Assembly: GCA_044870245.1 (NCBI GenBank)
Contig: JBIOYR010000135.1
Span: forward strand, 5,893 to 69,892
From: DATAFF01 sp044870245
GTDB taxonomy: Bacteria > Pseudomonadota > Alphaproteobacteria > Rhizobiales > Aestuariivirgaceae
Reading direction: 5' to 3'
DNA: 64,000 nt
Shown here piece by piece: positions 51,451 to 60,959 of this stretch; the first letter of the stretch is position 1, and the number at the start of each line of letters is the position of its first letter. The notes under the pieces were generated by a model that saw nothing but the letters and a program-made list of their open reading frames with translations, was not told where the DNA came from and made no database searches. A program made the position numbers and the translations under genes.

Positions 51451-52593
51451 TTGCGCCTGCTCTTCGTCGCACATTGCTTTCCCCCGAAAAACCGGCCCCT
51501 GTCCAAGGTCGGCGGCATGCAGCGCGTCGGAATCGACCTGCTGGCCGCGCTCAAAAGGCGCGACGACATCGAGATCGACACGCTGATTCTCCACACCGCG
51601 GGGGTCGGCATGGCGATCAAGGCAGTGCCCTTCTACAGTTTCGCGCTCAGCCGAATCTTCCAGCTGTGCCGGTCGGGACGGGTCGATGCGGTGCTGTTTT
51701 CCGCCATGGCGTCGGGCTGGATGAGCGTCCTGATCAAGCCGCTGCTCAAGCGCAGCGTGCCGATGGCGACGATCTGTCATGGCCATGACGTGATCATGGA
51801 TGTCGCACCCTATCAGCTGCTGGTCCGCCGCATGTTCGCCACACTCGATGCGGTGTTTCCGGTCAGCCGGGCAACCGGAGCACGGGTGCTGGAGCGCGGG
51901 CTGCCGGCAGAGCGGCTCCATGTCATCAACAACGGCATCGACCTTTGCCGCTACCCAGCGCCGCCGCGTCGCGAGGAGCGCCGCGCCATTCTCGCCCGCA
52001 CCTTTCCCGAGGCGGCGGCCGCGCTCACATCGGAGGCCCTGGTGCTGTGCACCACCGGCCGGCAGATCCGCCGCAAGGGCCATGGCTGGTTCGTCGACAA
52101 TGTCATGCCGATCCTGCCGGTGCATGTTCACTTCTGGCTGGCCGGCGATGGCCCCGAGGGTCAAGCAATCGAGGCAGCGGCGGCCCGCCATGGCCTTGGC
52201 AACCGGGTGCGGCGGCTAGGGCTCGTCACCGACGAGCAGGTGGCCAATCTCTATCGCGGGGCCGACCTTTTCGTCATGCCGAACATTCCGGTCGAAGGCG
52301 ATATCGAGGGATTCGGGGTGGTGCTGCTGGAAGCCGGTCTCAACGGCATGACCTCGGTGGCAGCGCGACTCGAAGGCATCGAGGATGCCGTCACCCAGGG
52401 CGCCAACGGCTTTCTGGTGGAAAGCCGCGACGCGCAAGCTTTTGCTGACGAGATCGTCCGCCTGGATCACGATCGCGATCGTCTGTTCGCGCTTGGCCAG
52501 GCAGCATCGCAATTCACCCGGCAACGCTTTTCCTGGGACGAGATCGCGGCGCGCTATGTCGAGGTGCTGCGCGCGGTGGCGAGCACTTCGTAA
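51451..52593 (+). CDS. GT4-family glycosyltransferase A
   Basis: A 380-residue GT-B glycosyltransferase. The C-terminal GT4 domain contains TTGRQIRRKGHGWFVDNVMP, FWLAGDGPEGQAIEAAAARH and the donor-site region VEGDIEGFGVVLLEAGLNGM. The N-terminal domain has FVAHCFPPKNRPLSKVGGMQ. The start is TTG at 51451 without a strong ribosome-binding site. It is divergent from the desaturase and converges on the second GT4 gene with a 40-base overlap. A role in glycosylating the local lipid is plausible but inferred only from position. Confidence 0.87.
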   Translation: MRLLFVAHCFPPKNRPLSKVGGMQRVGIDLLAALKRRDDIEIDTLILHTAGVGMAIKAVPFYSFALSRIFQLCRSGRVDAVLFSAMASGWMSVLIKPLLKRSVPMATICHGHDVIMDVAPYQLLVRRMFATLDAVFPVSRATGARVLERGLPAERLHVINNGIDLCRYPAPPRREERRAILARTFPEAAAALTSEALVLCTTGRQIRRKGHGWFVDNVMPILPVHVHFWLAGDGPEGQAIEAAAARHGLGNRVRRLGLVTDEQVANLYRGADLFVMPNIPVEGDIEGFGVVLLEAGLNGMTSVAARLEGIEDAVTQGANGFLVESRDAQAFADEIVRLDHDRDRLFALGQAASQFTRQRFSWDEIAARYVEVLRAVASTS

Positions 52594-53750
52594 TAATAGC
52601 CTTCGAGGGTCTCCATCGCGTGCCGCCAGCTGTAGTCGCGGCTGCGGGCCACCGCCTTGTCGCCCATGCGGCGGCGCAGACCGGCATCCTGCACCAGACG
52701 GGTGATGGCATCGGCAAAGGCCGGCTTGTCGCCGTCCTCGATCAGGTAGCCGGTCTCGCCGGGCAGCACCAGCGAGGCGCTGCCGGTGGCATTGGCGCAG
52801 ACCGCCGGAAGCCCCGATGCCATGGCCTCGAGCGTCACGATGCCGAAGGTCTCGGTGACGCTCGGGAAGAAGAACACGTCGGCCGAGGCATAGGCACTCG
52901 ACAAGGTCTCGCCGTCGAGAAAGCCGGTGAACACCGCCTTCGGCAGCCTGGCCTGGAGCTTGGGGCGCTCGGGCCCCTCGCCGACGAAAAGCTGGCGGTG
53001 CGGCACGCCGCGCCGCTCGAGGAGCTGGAAGACATCCTGGACGAGACCGAGATTCTTCTCGGCGACCAGCCGGCTGATGAACGCCACCACCACCTCGTCA
53101 TCGCCAAGGCCCAAGGCGCGACGCCATTCGAGCGACCGACGAGCGGGATTGAAGCGCTCGAGATCGACGCCGCGGGTCCACAGGCGGACGTCGTTGCCGA
53201 TCCGCTCGGCGCGAAGAAGCTCGACGACCTCCTGCGACGGCGCATAGAGCTGACGGCATGACGAGTAGAGCCAGCGCAAATAGCGCTGCCAGGGTCCTGC
53301 CAGGAAGCCGACCCCATAATAGTGGCTGTATATATCGTGACGCGAATGGTAGGAGGCGACGCAGGGAACCTGCCATTTCCGCGCCAGGCGCACCGCCGCG
53401 AGGCCCAGCGGGTCCGGCGAGGCGACGTGAAACAGCGTCGGGTGGAACGCGGCGATCTTGTCGCGCACGGCGCGCGGGATGCCGAGCGTCAGCCGGTACT
53501 CGCTGCGCCCGGGGATCGGGACCGAGGGGACGGGCGTCACGGTCCCATAGGATTCAAACACCGGCTCGCCGGGCAGCGGGGCCACAACCATTACCGGCAC
53601 TGATCTTGATTCAAGGTGCTGCACCAGACGGTTGAGGGCGACGACGGCACCGTCCTTGACGTAATTGTAGTTGCCGCACCACACCACGACCCGCAGCTGC
53701 CCGTTCGGGTGCGTGTTCCAGAACGCAGAGTCCGGAACGTTCTGGTTCAT
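52554..53750 (-). CDS. GT4-family glycosyltransferase B
   Basis: A 398-residue GT-B enzyme of the kind that glycosylates lipids (the mannosyl/sulfoquinovosyl-transferase-like group). The C-terminal site is PSVTETFGIVTLEAMASGLP, preceded by AFISRLVAEKNLGLVQDVFQ and FVGEGPERPKLQARL. The acceptor domain contains LFHVASPDPLGLAAVRLARK and ASYHSRHDIYSHYYG. Its ATG overlaps the upstream TetR stop (ATGA), so it is expressed with that regulator and perhaps the RND genes. Substrate unknown. Confidence 0.88.
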   Translation of the reverse strand: MNQNVPDSAFWNTHPNGQLRVVVWCGNYNYVKDGAVVALNRLVQHLESRSVPVMVVAPLPGEPVFESYGTVTPVPSVPIPGRSEYRLTLGIPRAVRDKIAAFHPTLFHVASPDPLGLAAVRLARKWQVPCVASYHSRHDIYSHYYGVGFLAGPWQRYLRWLYSSCRQLYAPSQEVVELLRAERIGNDVRLWTRGVDLERFNPARRSLEWRRALGLGDDEVVVAFISRLVAEKNLGLVQDVFQLLERRGVPHRQLFVGEGPERPKLQARLPKAVFTGFLDGETLSSAYASADVFFFPSVTETFGIVTLEAMASGLPAVCANATGSASLVLPGETGYLIEDGDKPAFADAITRLVQDAGLRRRMGDKAVARSRDYSWRHAMETLEGYYYEVLATARSTST

Positions 53751-54376
53751 GCCCCCTGCCCTTCCGGCTTCGGCCTGGCCAGGCTCACAAGCAGGAAATC
53801 GACCATCTCGTCGAGCGTCGGATGTGGCATCCCCGCACACTCCACCATCAATCGGGGGTGACAGAACCGGACCATGGCGGCCTGCACGCAATGGGCGGAC
53901 ATGACCGGGTCGCTGTCGCGAAATTCACCCCGCGCGATGCCCTCCCTGATCAACCCGGTCAGAATGCCATGGATGGTCTCGAGATGCTGCCTGATTATCG
54001 GCCAGCTCTCGGAGATGGCGACTGCAACCATCTCGTGCATCTTGAGGTCGCGCAGGTAACGCTCGGCGTTCATGCTGTGCATGTCGGTGAGGAGCTTGCG
54101 CAGCCGCTCGGCAGCCGAACCGGCAGCGGCAGCGTTGCGGCGGGCCTCTCCCTCGACCTCGCCCGTGAGGGTGAGGGCCACGGCCTCGTTGATCGCCTTT
54201 TTCGATTCGAAGAAGCGGTAGACATTGGCCGAGCTCATGCCGAGCTCCCGGGCAATGTCGGCAACCGTGGTCTTTTGATAGCCGTAGCGGTGGAAGAGGG
54301 CTTCCGCCGCGCGGAGGATTCGTGTCCGCGTCTCCCGTTCGCGAAGCTCGGCCGAATCTTGGGCAATGCTCATCAT
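53747..54376 (-). CDS. TetR/AcrR-family regulator
   Basis: A 209-residue TetR protein with a canonical helix-turn-helix: RILRAAEALFHRYGYQKTTV and DIARELGMSSANVYRFFESK. The ligand domain is helical and ends in a basic tail. It lies 108 bases downstream of the RND permease on the same strand and is coupled to the GT4 gene, so it likely controls the adjacent efflux operon. Ligand unknown. Confidence 0.9.
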   Translation of the reverse strand: MMSIAQDSAELRERETRTRILRAAEALFHRYGYQKTTVADIARELGMSSANVYRFFESKKAINEAVALTLTGEVEGEARRNAAAAGSAAERLRKLLTDMHSMNAERYLRDLKMHEMVAVAISESWPIIRQHLETIHGILTGLIREGIARGEFRDSDPVMSAHCVQAAMVRFCHPRLMVECAGMPHPTLDEMVDFLLVSLARPKPEGQGA

Positions 54377-54484
54377 ATTGGTCCTAAATCATAAGGGCCC
54401 GGCTCGCAATGGCGTCACGCAAAGGCAGGGCATCAGGGCAGTCGGCAGCGACGGCCGGGTCAGTGCTCGACGCCGGCCGTTCCT

Positions 54485-57400
54485 TCAGGAGGCCACTTCG
54501 AGAAGCCTCTCATCCTCAGCCCCCTTTGCTCCTCGCCCGGGAAACGGGAAGGGGAAGCGCCCGCCGGCCGTGAGCGTGTCCTGCTCGCGGAGGCTGCGAC
54601 GATTCCACAGGGCATAGAGGGCCGGCACGAACAGCAGCGTCAGGAAGGTGGCGACGAAGAGCCCGCCCATGATGGTGACCGCCATCGGCCCCCAGAAGGC
54701 GGAGCGCGACAGCGGGATCATCGCCAGAATGGCCGCCAGCGCCGTCAGCACCACCGGGCGGGCACGGCGCACGGTCGCCTCGATGATGGCGGTCCGCCGG
54801 TCATGGTGACCGCCGCGCGCATCGCTCTCGATCTGATCGACCAGGATGACCGTGTTGCGCATGATCATGCCAGCGAGGGCGATGAGGCCGAGCAGCGCGA
54901 CGAAGCCGAAGGGCATGCTCGCGACATTGAGCGCCAAGGCGGCGCCGATCAGGCCGAGCGGCGCGGTCAGCAGCACCAGCATCAGGCGCGAGAAGCTCTG
55001 CAGCTGGACCATCAGGATGGTCAGCATCGCTGCCAGCATGATGGGAAAGACCGCGAACAGCGAGGCATTGGCCTTGCTCGACTCCTCGATCGCGCCGCCG
55101 ACATCGATGCGATAACCGGGCGAGAGGGTTCGCCTGATCGAATCGATCGCCGGCAGGAGCTGGGCAGTGACGTCGGGCGCCTGGACCCCGTCGACAATGT
55201 CGCTGCGGACAGTGATCGCCATGTCGCGGTTGCGCCGCCACAGGATCGGGTCTTCGTGGCCGAAGCCGACCTTGGCGACCTGGGCCAGGGGAACCGGCAC
55301 GCCGTTCCTTGTCAGGATCGACAGATCCTCGATTCGCCCAAGCGCGAGGCGCTCGCCGGGCACGGCGCGGGCCACCACATCGACCTGCTCGCGGCCGTCG
55401 CGGACCGTCGTCACGGTGGTGCCGCTCAGCAGCGTCTGAAGCGTCGCCGCCATGTCCTCAGGGGTGAGCCCGAGGGCGCGGGCGCGCTCCTGGTCGACCT
55501 CGAGGGTGATCGAGGGCGAGCGCTCGTTCCAATCGAGATGCGGCTCGACGACATTGCTGTTGCCGCGCATGGCGTCGCGCACCTTCCAGGCGATCTCGCG
55601 CACCGCCTGGGCATCGGGACCGATCACCCGGAACTGCACGGGATAGCCGACTGGCGGGCCGAAATTGAAGCGATCGACGCGGACGCGCGCCGCCGACATG
55701 GCGCCTTTGTCGACCGCCGCTTCGAGGCGGGCCTTGATACGCTCGCGTGCCTCGACGTCGCGCGACTGGATGACGATCTCGGAGAAGGCCTCGTTGGGCA
55801 GCTGCGGGCTGAGGCCGAGCCAGAAGCGCGGGCTGCCTCGCCCGACATAGGCGGTCCAGGTTGCGATATCCTTATCGTCCTCGAGCAGCGTCTCGGCTTC
55901 CTTTACGACCGCGAGAGTGGCGCCAATGGCGCTGCCCTCGGGGAGCCGCAGCTGCAGGAAGAGCTCGGGCCGCTCGGAGCGCGGGAAGAATTGCTGCTGC
56001 ACCTTGCCGAAGGCAAAGATGGAGCCGGCGAAGATGAGGGCGGTGGCGGCGACGACGATGATGCGGTGCTGGACGCACCAGGCGATGACCCGGCGGAGCG
56101 CACGGTAGAGGCGGCCATCGTACATGTCATGCGCAGCGTCGCGCTCCTTGAGGCGCGGCAGCAGCTTGACGCCGAGATAGGGCGTGAACACCACCGCGAC
56201 GAGCCACGAGGCGATGAGCGCCAGGGCAACCACCCAGAAGATGCCGCCGGCATATTCGCCGGTGCTCGAGCGGGCGAATCCGACCGGCAGAAATCCCGCC
56301 GCGGTCACCAGCGTGCCGGTCAGCATCGGGAAGGCGGTAGTGTCCCAGGCGAAAGAGGCAGCGCGAATCCGATCGATCCCCTGCTCGATCTTCACCATCA
56401 TCATCTCGACGGCGATAATGGCATCGTCGACCAGCAGGCCGAGAGCGATGATGAGGGCGCCGAGCGTGATGCGGTGCAGGTCGAGGCTCATGGCATTCAT
56501 CGCGATGAAGACGATGGCGAGCACCAGGGGAACCGACAGCGCGACCACGATGCCGCTGCGCCAGCCGAGCGACAGGAAGCTGACCAGCAGGACGATCCCC
56601 AATGCTTCCATGAAGGACCGGACGAACTCGCCGACGGCGTGGGCAACGACCTGCGGCTGGTCGGCGATCTGCTCGATGTCGATGCCGGCCGGGATTTCAT
56701 TGGCAAAGGCGTCGACCGCGGTCTTCAGATGGTCGCCGAGATCGAGGATGTTGCCGCCCTTCTGCATGACGACGCCGACGATCAGCGACGGAACGCCCTT
56801 CTGGCGGACGAGGAAGTCGGAAGGGTCCTCGAAACCGCGAGTGATGGTGGCGATGTCGCCGAGGCGGAACACCTTGCCTGCCGCTTCTACCGGCGTCTCG
56901 GCCACGGCCTTCTCGCCGCCCAGCGCACCGCTGATGCGCAGCGGCACGCGCTGCGCCGTGCTGTCGATCAGGCCGGCCGGAACCATGGCGTTCTGCTTCG
57001 CCAGCGAATCGAAGATGGCCTGGGACGGGATGCCGAGCGCGGCCAGTCGGGCATGGCTGAACTCGACATAGATCTTTTCGTCCTGAATGCCGTAAATGTT
57101 GACCTTGACGACGTCGGGGACCGAGAGCAGCCGCTGGCGCAGGGCTTCGGCGGCCTTTTTCAGCTGTGCGAAATCAGCGCCGTCGCCGGTCAGGGCGTAC
57201 ATGACCGAATCGACATCGCCATATTCGTCGTCGACATTGGGCCCGATAAGCCCGGCGGGCAGCTCGGGGCGAAGATCGGCCAGCTTCTTGCGCAGCAGAT
57301 AGAAGAGGTAGGGGACCTGAGCCGGCGGCGTGGTGTCGCGGAACTCGACCTGCATCGCGACGAACCCGGCTTTCGAGTAGGTCTGCACCTTGTAGAAATA

Positions 57401-57634
57401 GGGAAGCTCCTGGATCTTCTTCTCGATCCTGTCCGCCACCTGCTCCTGAATCTCGGAGGCGGTCGCGCCGGGCCACATCGCGGTGACGACGGCGACCTTG
57501 ATGGTGAAGGAGGGATCCTCGGCGCGACCGAGCTGGAAATAGGCGAGGCCGCCGCCGATCGCGATCGCCAGCAGGAGAAAGAGCGTCAGAGCCGAATGAC
57601 GGACGGCGAGCGCCGACAGGTTGAACTTGCGCAT
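54485..57634 (-). CDS. RND efflux permease (inner membrane)
   Basis: A 1049-residue resistance-nodulation-division transporter driven by the proton motive force. Two halves each with a helix followed by a large periplasmic loop are seen. The proton-relay aspartates are in GALIIALGLLVDDAIIAVEM, and the N-terminal SALTLFLLLAIAIGGGLAYF and AEDPSFTIKVAVVTAMWPGA are typical of heavy-metal/drug-type HAE-RND pumps. It pairs with the adaptor gene 11 bases upstream; no outer-membrane channel is encoded nearby. Confidence 0.93.
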   Translation of the reverse strand: MRKFNLSALAVRHSALTLFLLLAIAIGGGLAYFQLGRAEDPSFTIKVAVVTAMWPGATASEIQEQVADRIEKKIQELPYFYKVQTYSKAGFVAMQVEFRDTTPPAQVPYLFYLLRKKLADLRPELPAGLIGPNVDDEYGDVDSVMYALTGDGADFAQLKKAAEALRQRLLSVPDVVKVNIYGIQDEKIYVEFSHARLAALGIPSQAIFDSLAKQNAMVPAGLIDSTAQRVPLRISGALGGEKAVAETPVEAAGKVFRLGDIATITRGFEDPSDFLVRQKGVPSLIVGVVMQKGGNILDLGDHLKTAVDAFANEIPAGIDIEQIADQPQVVAHAVGEFVRSFMEALGIVLLVSFLSLGWRSGIVVALSVPLVLAIVFIAMNAMSLDLHRITLGALIIALGLLVDDAIIAVEMMMVKIEQGIDRIRAASFAWDTTAFPMLTGTLVTAAGFLPVGFARSSTGEYAGGIFWVVALALIASWLVAVVFTPYLGVKLLPRLKERDAAHDMYDGRLYRALRRVIAWCVQHRIIVVAATALIFAGSIFAFGKVQQQFFPRSERPELFLQLRLPEGSAIGATLAVVKEAETLLEDDKDIATWTAYVGRGSPRFWLGLSPQLPNEAFSEIVIQSRDVEARERIKARLEAAVDKGAMSAARVRVDRFNFGPPVGYPVQFRVIGPDAQAVREIAWKVRDAMRGNSNVVEPHLDWNERSPSITLEVDQERARALGLTPEDMAATLQTLLSGTTVTTVRDGREQVDVVARAVPGERLALGRIEDLSILTRNGVPVPLAQVAKVGFGHEDPILWRRNRDMAITVRSDIVDGVQAPDVTAQLLPAIDSIRRTLSPGYRIDVGGAIEESSKANASLFAVFPIMLAAMLTILMVQLQSFSRLMLVLLTAPLGLIGAALALNVASMPFGFVALLGLIALAGMIMRNTVILVDQIESDARGGHHDRRTAIIEATVRRARPVVLTALAAILAMIPLSRSAFWGPMAVTIMGGLFVATFLTLLFVPALYALWNRRSLREQDTLTAGGRFPFPFPGRGAKGAEDERLLEVAS

Positions 57635-57645
57635 GACCGGTCTTC

Positions 57646-58749
57646 TCAGCGGGGAAGCTGCTCGATCGGCCTGACCTTGAGGCCGCTGTCGAGCTTGTGG
57701 ACGCCGAGCGTCACGATGAGATCGCCATCGGCAACACCGCTCTCGAGGAGCGCCGTCTGCCCGTCGAATTTGGCAATGGCGACCGGCTGAAGCGCCAGGG
57801 TGCCGGCGGCACGGTCGACCTTCCAGACGGCGGGACCGGTTCCCTGATCGAGCACCGCCGACAATGGCACCGGAGCGAGGCGCCGGCGGGCGGCAGCGAG
57901 GGAAAGCGTGGCGGACAGGCCGAGACGAACCGAATCGTCCGGCGCTTCGATGGTGTAGCGTGCCGCGAAGGTGCGGGTCATGGGGTCGGCCAGCGGGGCC
58001 AGCTCGCGCAGGCGGGCGGCATAGGTCTTACCGCCGGCGGACCAGAGCGACACGGTGGCGACACCGGTGCGGGCGCGCTCGACGAGTGCCTCGGGCACCG
58101 CGATCTCGGCCTCGACCTCGCCAGCCTTGGCGATGACGAAAGCCGGCGCGCCGACATCGACGACCTGGCCAGGCTCGACCCGAACGGCGGTGACGACGCC
58201 GTCATCCTGGGCGATGAGGGTGGCATAGCGCAGCGCATTGCGGGCGAGACCGACAGCCCGCTCGGCCCGCATCAGGCGGCTCCTCGCCTCATCGGCAACG
58301 GCCTTCTGGCGGTCATAGGCGGCAGCGGCGGTGAAACCCTTGTCGCGCAAGGTGGCGAAACGGGCCTGCTCGGCCTCCTCGTGGATGAGGACGTTGCGCG
58401 CTGCCCGCTCCTCCGCCTCGGCCTGGTCGAGCTGGAGGCGAAAATCGGCATCGTCGAGCATGGCGAGCGGATCGCCGGCCTTGACGGTCGAGCCGACATC
58501 GACAAAGCGGCGAACCACCCTGCCCGCGACGCGGAAGCCATGGCTGCCTTCGATGCGCGGCTTGATCTGCGCGGTGAATGTCCGGACATCCTCCCCGTCA
58601 GCGAATTTGATCGGCGCCACCAGGACCGGCTTAGGCGGATGCACGACGACTGGCGCGCCGTTCGACTCGCCGCAGGCGGCGAGCAGCGGCAACATTACAA
58701 CCAAGCTCAACCTTGCAGAGAAGATATGAGTACGGAGACGGTCCAGCAT
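57646..58749 (-). CDS. RND periplasmic adaptor (membrane fusion lipoprotein)
   Basis: A 367-residue membrane fusion protein. The start at 58749 follows GGGAG and gives a lipoprotein signal with lipobox LPLLAAC, so it is anchored in the inner membrane by lipid. The biotinyl/lipoyl-like hinge has RVVRRFVDVGSTVKAGDPLA, with a coiled coil around residues 95-160 (LDQAEAEERAARNVL). The barrel-sandwich domain follows. It is the first gene of the pump operon. Confidence 0.92.
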   Translation of the reverse strand: MLDRLRTHIFSARLSLVVMLPLLAACGESNGAPVVVHPPKPVLVAPIKFADGEDVRTFTAQIKPRIEGSHGFRVAGRVVRRFVDVGSTVKAGDPLAMLDDADFRLQLDQAEAEERAARNVLIHEEAEQARFATLRDKGFTAAAAYDRQKAVADEARSRLMRAERAVGLARNALRYATLIAQDDGVVTAVRVEPGQVVDVGAPAFVIAKAGEVEAEIAVPEALVERARTGVATVSLWSAGGKTYAARLRELAPLADPMTRTFAARYTIEAPDDSVRLGLSATLSLAAARRRLAPVPLSAVLDQGTGPAVWKVDRAAGTLALQPVAIAKFDGQTALLESGVADGDLIVTLGVHKLDSGLKVRPIEQLPR

Positions 58750-58817
58750 GTCTGGCACTCCCGGTAGCACCCCAAATCGCCACGCAAAAGTTGGTTAATC
58801 ATGACGACTGATAAAAG

Positions 58818-60584
58818 TCAAATATTATCAGTAATCCAAAACTTCACCGAATCGTGTAGATTCTGCAACTTCAGTGCGTACACACGATCGGCTGCCTGCA
58901 AGCGGTTGCGGTCGCCGATGTCAGGCGAGATGGCAAGACCGAAATGGGTCCGGCCGAGCTCGAATGCGATATAGCAGGGCTCCAACAACCTGATGAGCTG
59001 ACGGGCGATTCTGCGCCCGGATGCTCCTTCGGTTCGACGCGCGAGCGTTTCACGCTCTTCATTGTCGAGATCGAATTCGACAGCAGCGCCAGCGAGGTCC
59101 CAGGCAATATCCTGACAGCCGACGAGATCATGGCCGAAAGCATGGTCGAGCGCGTCGGTCTTCATCAGTCGACCGTCCGGCTGGAGAATCCATTCATAGG
59201 GCTGGAGCCGATTGTCGGTGGCGCAGCGCTCGAGGCCCGACTCATAGGCCGGGAGCCCGGCGAGGACCTGGGCGAGCCGATCCGAGTGGCCCTGCCCCAG
59301 CCGCTCGGCGGTGTTGACCACCGCCATTCGCACGAGCTCCCGGAGCGGCGCCCCTTCGTCCTTTGCCGCCGGGAACGCACTGGCGCGGAAGCCGAGATAG
59401 TCGCCAAGACGGGCAACCAGTTGGCGACGTGGCAGCGTGGCAAGCGGCGTTGCGGGTGCTGCGGGAAGCCAGGATTCGACAATGAAGCCGTGAACGAGCG
59501 TCAGCGGATCGGCAGTGAAACCTGCAGCCGACAACGCCCGTGCCTCGACCAGCTTGCGCTCGCCAATCGGGCCGAGGCCGGCGAATTTGACGAGGACCTG
59601 CCGGCCGGCGGCAATGGTCCGGTATTTGCGTTTCTCCATCGCCGGCACGGCTGGCGGCCAATGCTGCTCCGGACCGTGGACGGCGCATCGCCAGGCCCCG
59701 GCGGAAAGGTCCTCGAGCGGGGCCTCCAGCGGACCGATGGCATCGCCCAGCCAGGTTGTCAGCCGATGCGCGACTTGGTCCGTGTCCAGGAAGACGTCGT
59801 CGAAAGTCGCCACGTGACGGGTAAGGCCAGGCCACCGCCGCATGACGATTTCGCCTGCCTGCGGTCCCGGCGCGCCCTTGTGGCTGGTGAAGAGTTGAAG
59901 TCGCTGGCTCGCCACGCCGTGCTCCTCCAGCCAGTCGACCACCGATATGAAGGAGCTGCCGGACAGGCCCGGCCCCTCGTCGGCCACGGCGATCGAGCCC
60001 TTCCTGTCGCGCATCATGCGCGCCAGGCCGTCATCGGCGACAATGCGCCGATCATAAGGATCACCACGGGGCCTGAGGCTTGCCATCGCACCAACTCCGG
60101 CCGATGCGGCGATCATCGCAGCGAGGCTCGTTCCGATGCTGCGAATGCCGATCACGGCAGCGATCGATCCGATCATCCGGCGCGCGGCGACGCGATAGGT
60201 CTCGGGATAGAGGGCGTAGTGCAGATAGCCCTCTGGCTTGCGCAGCAGGATGCGCTCGGGAAGTGGCGGCCGCCGCAATGGCGGCATCGCTCCCCTGCTC
60301 TGCCAATGCAGGCTGTCGAAGGACCGGCCCACCGTATCGGCAATGGCGATGAGCCGTGCCGTCAGGACCGTCTCCTGTGGGGTCGGCCGGTCAAGGCCGG
60401 AGGCGTCCGATGCTGCATCGGCGACACCCTGGAGCAGCTCGCCCCAAGCGATCAGACTGGCAACGAGGGCCGAATGGCGAGGCAGGCCTGGCGCCATGGC
60501 CAGCGCTGCGGCAAGGCGCTCGTCGAGATCATCGAAGACCAGCCGCGGATCTCGCTCTTGCCAGCGGTCGCCGTAAAACAGCAT
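58818..60584 (-). CDS. Uncharacterised phosphoribosyltransferase/kinase-like fusion
   Basis: A 588-residue protein with two recognisable halves. Residues about 118-240 resemble a PRTase fold: YLHYALYPETYR, VIGIRSIGTSLAAMIAASAG, and a PRPP-loop-like ADEGPGLSGSSFIS. Residues about 330-530 resemble an aminoglycoside-kinase-type fold: VLVKFAGLGPIGERKLVEAR, then TDNRLQPYEWILQPDGRLMK and HDLVGCQDIAWDLAGAAVEF. I know no characterised relative. I start it at the ATG at 60582-60584; the frame stays open further upstream into sciP. It follows sciP by 35 bases on the same strand. Confidence 0.7.
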   Translation of the reverse strand: MLFYGDRWQERDPRLVFDDLDERLAAALAMAPGLPRHSALVASLIAWGELLQGVADAASDASGLDRPTPQETVLTARLIAIADTVGRSFDSLHWQSRGAMPPLRRPPLPERILLRKPEGYLHYALYPETYRVAARRMIGSIAAVIGIRSIGTSLAAMIAASAGVGAMASLRPRGDPYDRRIVADDGLARMMRDRKGSIAVADEGPGLSGSSFISVVDWLEEHGVASQRLQLFTSHKGAPGPQAGEIVMRRWPGLTRHVATFDDVFLDTDQVAHRLTTWLGDAIGPLEAPLEDLSAGAWRCAVHGPEQHWPPAVPAMEKRKYRTIAAGRQVLVKFAGLGPIGERKLVEARALSAAGFTADPLTLVHGFIVESWLPAAPATPLATLPRRQLVARLGDYLGFRASAFPAAKDEGAPLRELVRMAVVNTAERLGQGHSDRLAQVLAGLPAYESGLERCATDNRLQPYEWILQPDGRLMKTDALDHAFGHDLVGCQDIAWDLAGAAVEFDLDNEERETLARRTEGASGRRIARQLIRLLEPCYIAFELGRTHFGLAISPDIGDRNRLQAADRVYALKLQNLHDSVKFWITDNI

Positions 60585-60619
60585 CGGCAGCAACAAAGCC
60601 GTCGATGCCGAGGTTCCGG

Positions 60620-60895
60620 CTATTCGCGATATTGCTGAATGCGGGTGGTTCGGAGGCCGGGCAGGCCGTGCCGGTCGATCGAACGCTGCCAGGAAAGGAA
60701 TTCCTCGACGGTCAGCGTGTAACGGCTGCAAGCCTCCTCGAGGGACAGGAGCCCGCCGCGCACGGCAGCAACCACCTCGGCCTTGCGGCGGATCACCCAG
60801 CGTCGGGTGCCCGGCGCCGGGAGGTCCGCCACCGTGAGGGGGGTGCCATCGGGCCCGATGACGTAGTTGATACGCGAACGCAACTGACCATTCAT
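60620..60895 (-). CDS. sciP: CtrA inhibitor SciP (DUF1153)
   Basis: A 91-residue DNA-binding protein that in Caulobacter blocks CtrA-dependent transcription in the swarmer cell. The sequence RINYVIGPDGTPLTVADLPA, RRWVIRRKAEVVAAVRGGLL, SLEEACSRYTLTVEEFLSWQ and DRHGLPGLRTTRIQQYR is nearly invariant in SciP. A TTG at 60913 would add six residues; the ATG at 60895 gives the usual length. A candidate CtrA box lies upstream (60960-60974). Its presence is strong evidence that this is an alphaproteobacterium with a CtrA cell-cycle circuit. Confidence 0.95.
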   Translation of the reverse strand: MNGQLRSRINYVIGPDGTPLTVADLPAPGTRRWVIRRKAEVVAAVRGGLLSLEEACSRYTLTVEEFLSWQRSIDRHGLPGLRTTRIQQYRE

Positions 60896-60959
60896 GCTCG
60901 AATTCACCGTCAACTCGACGTACTCACTGATCGACAGGGACCACTGTAGGACGAGCGGC

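Noticed and set aside
54803..57790. 995-residue open frame on the plus strand opposite the RND permease
   Set aside because: It is antisense to a well-supported transporter and made of charged low-complexity residues, as expected for shadow frames in GC-rich DNA.
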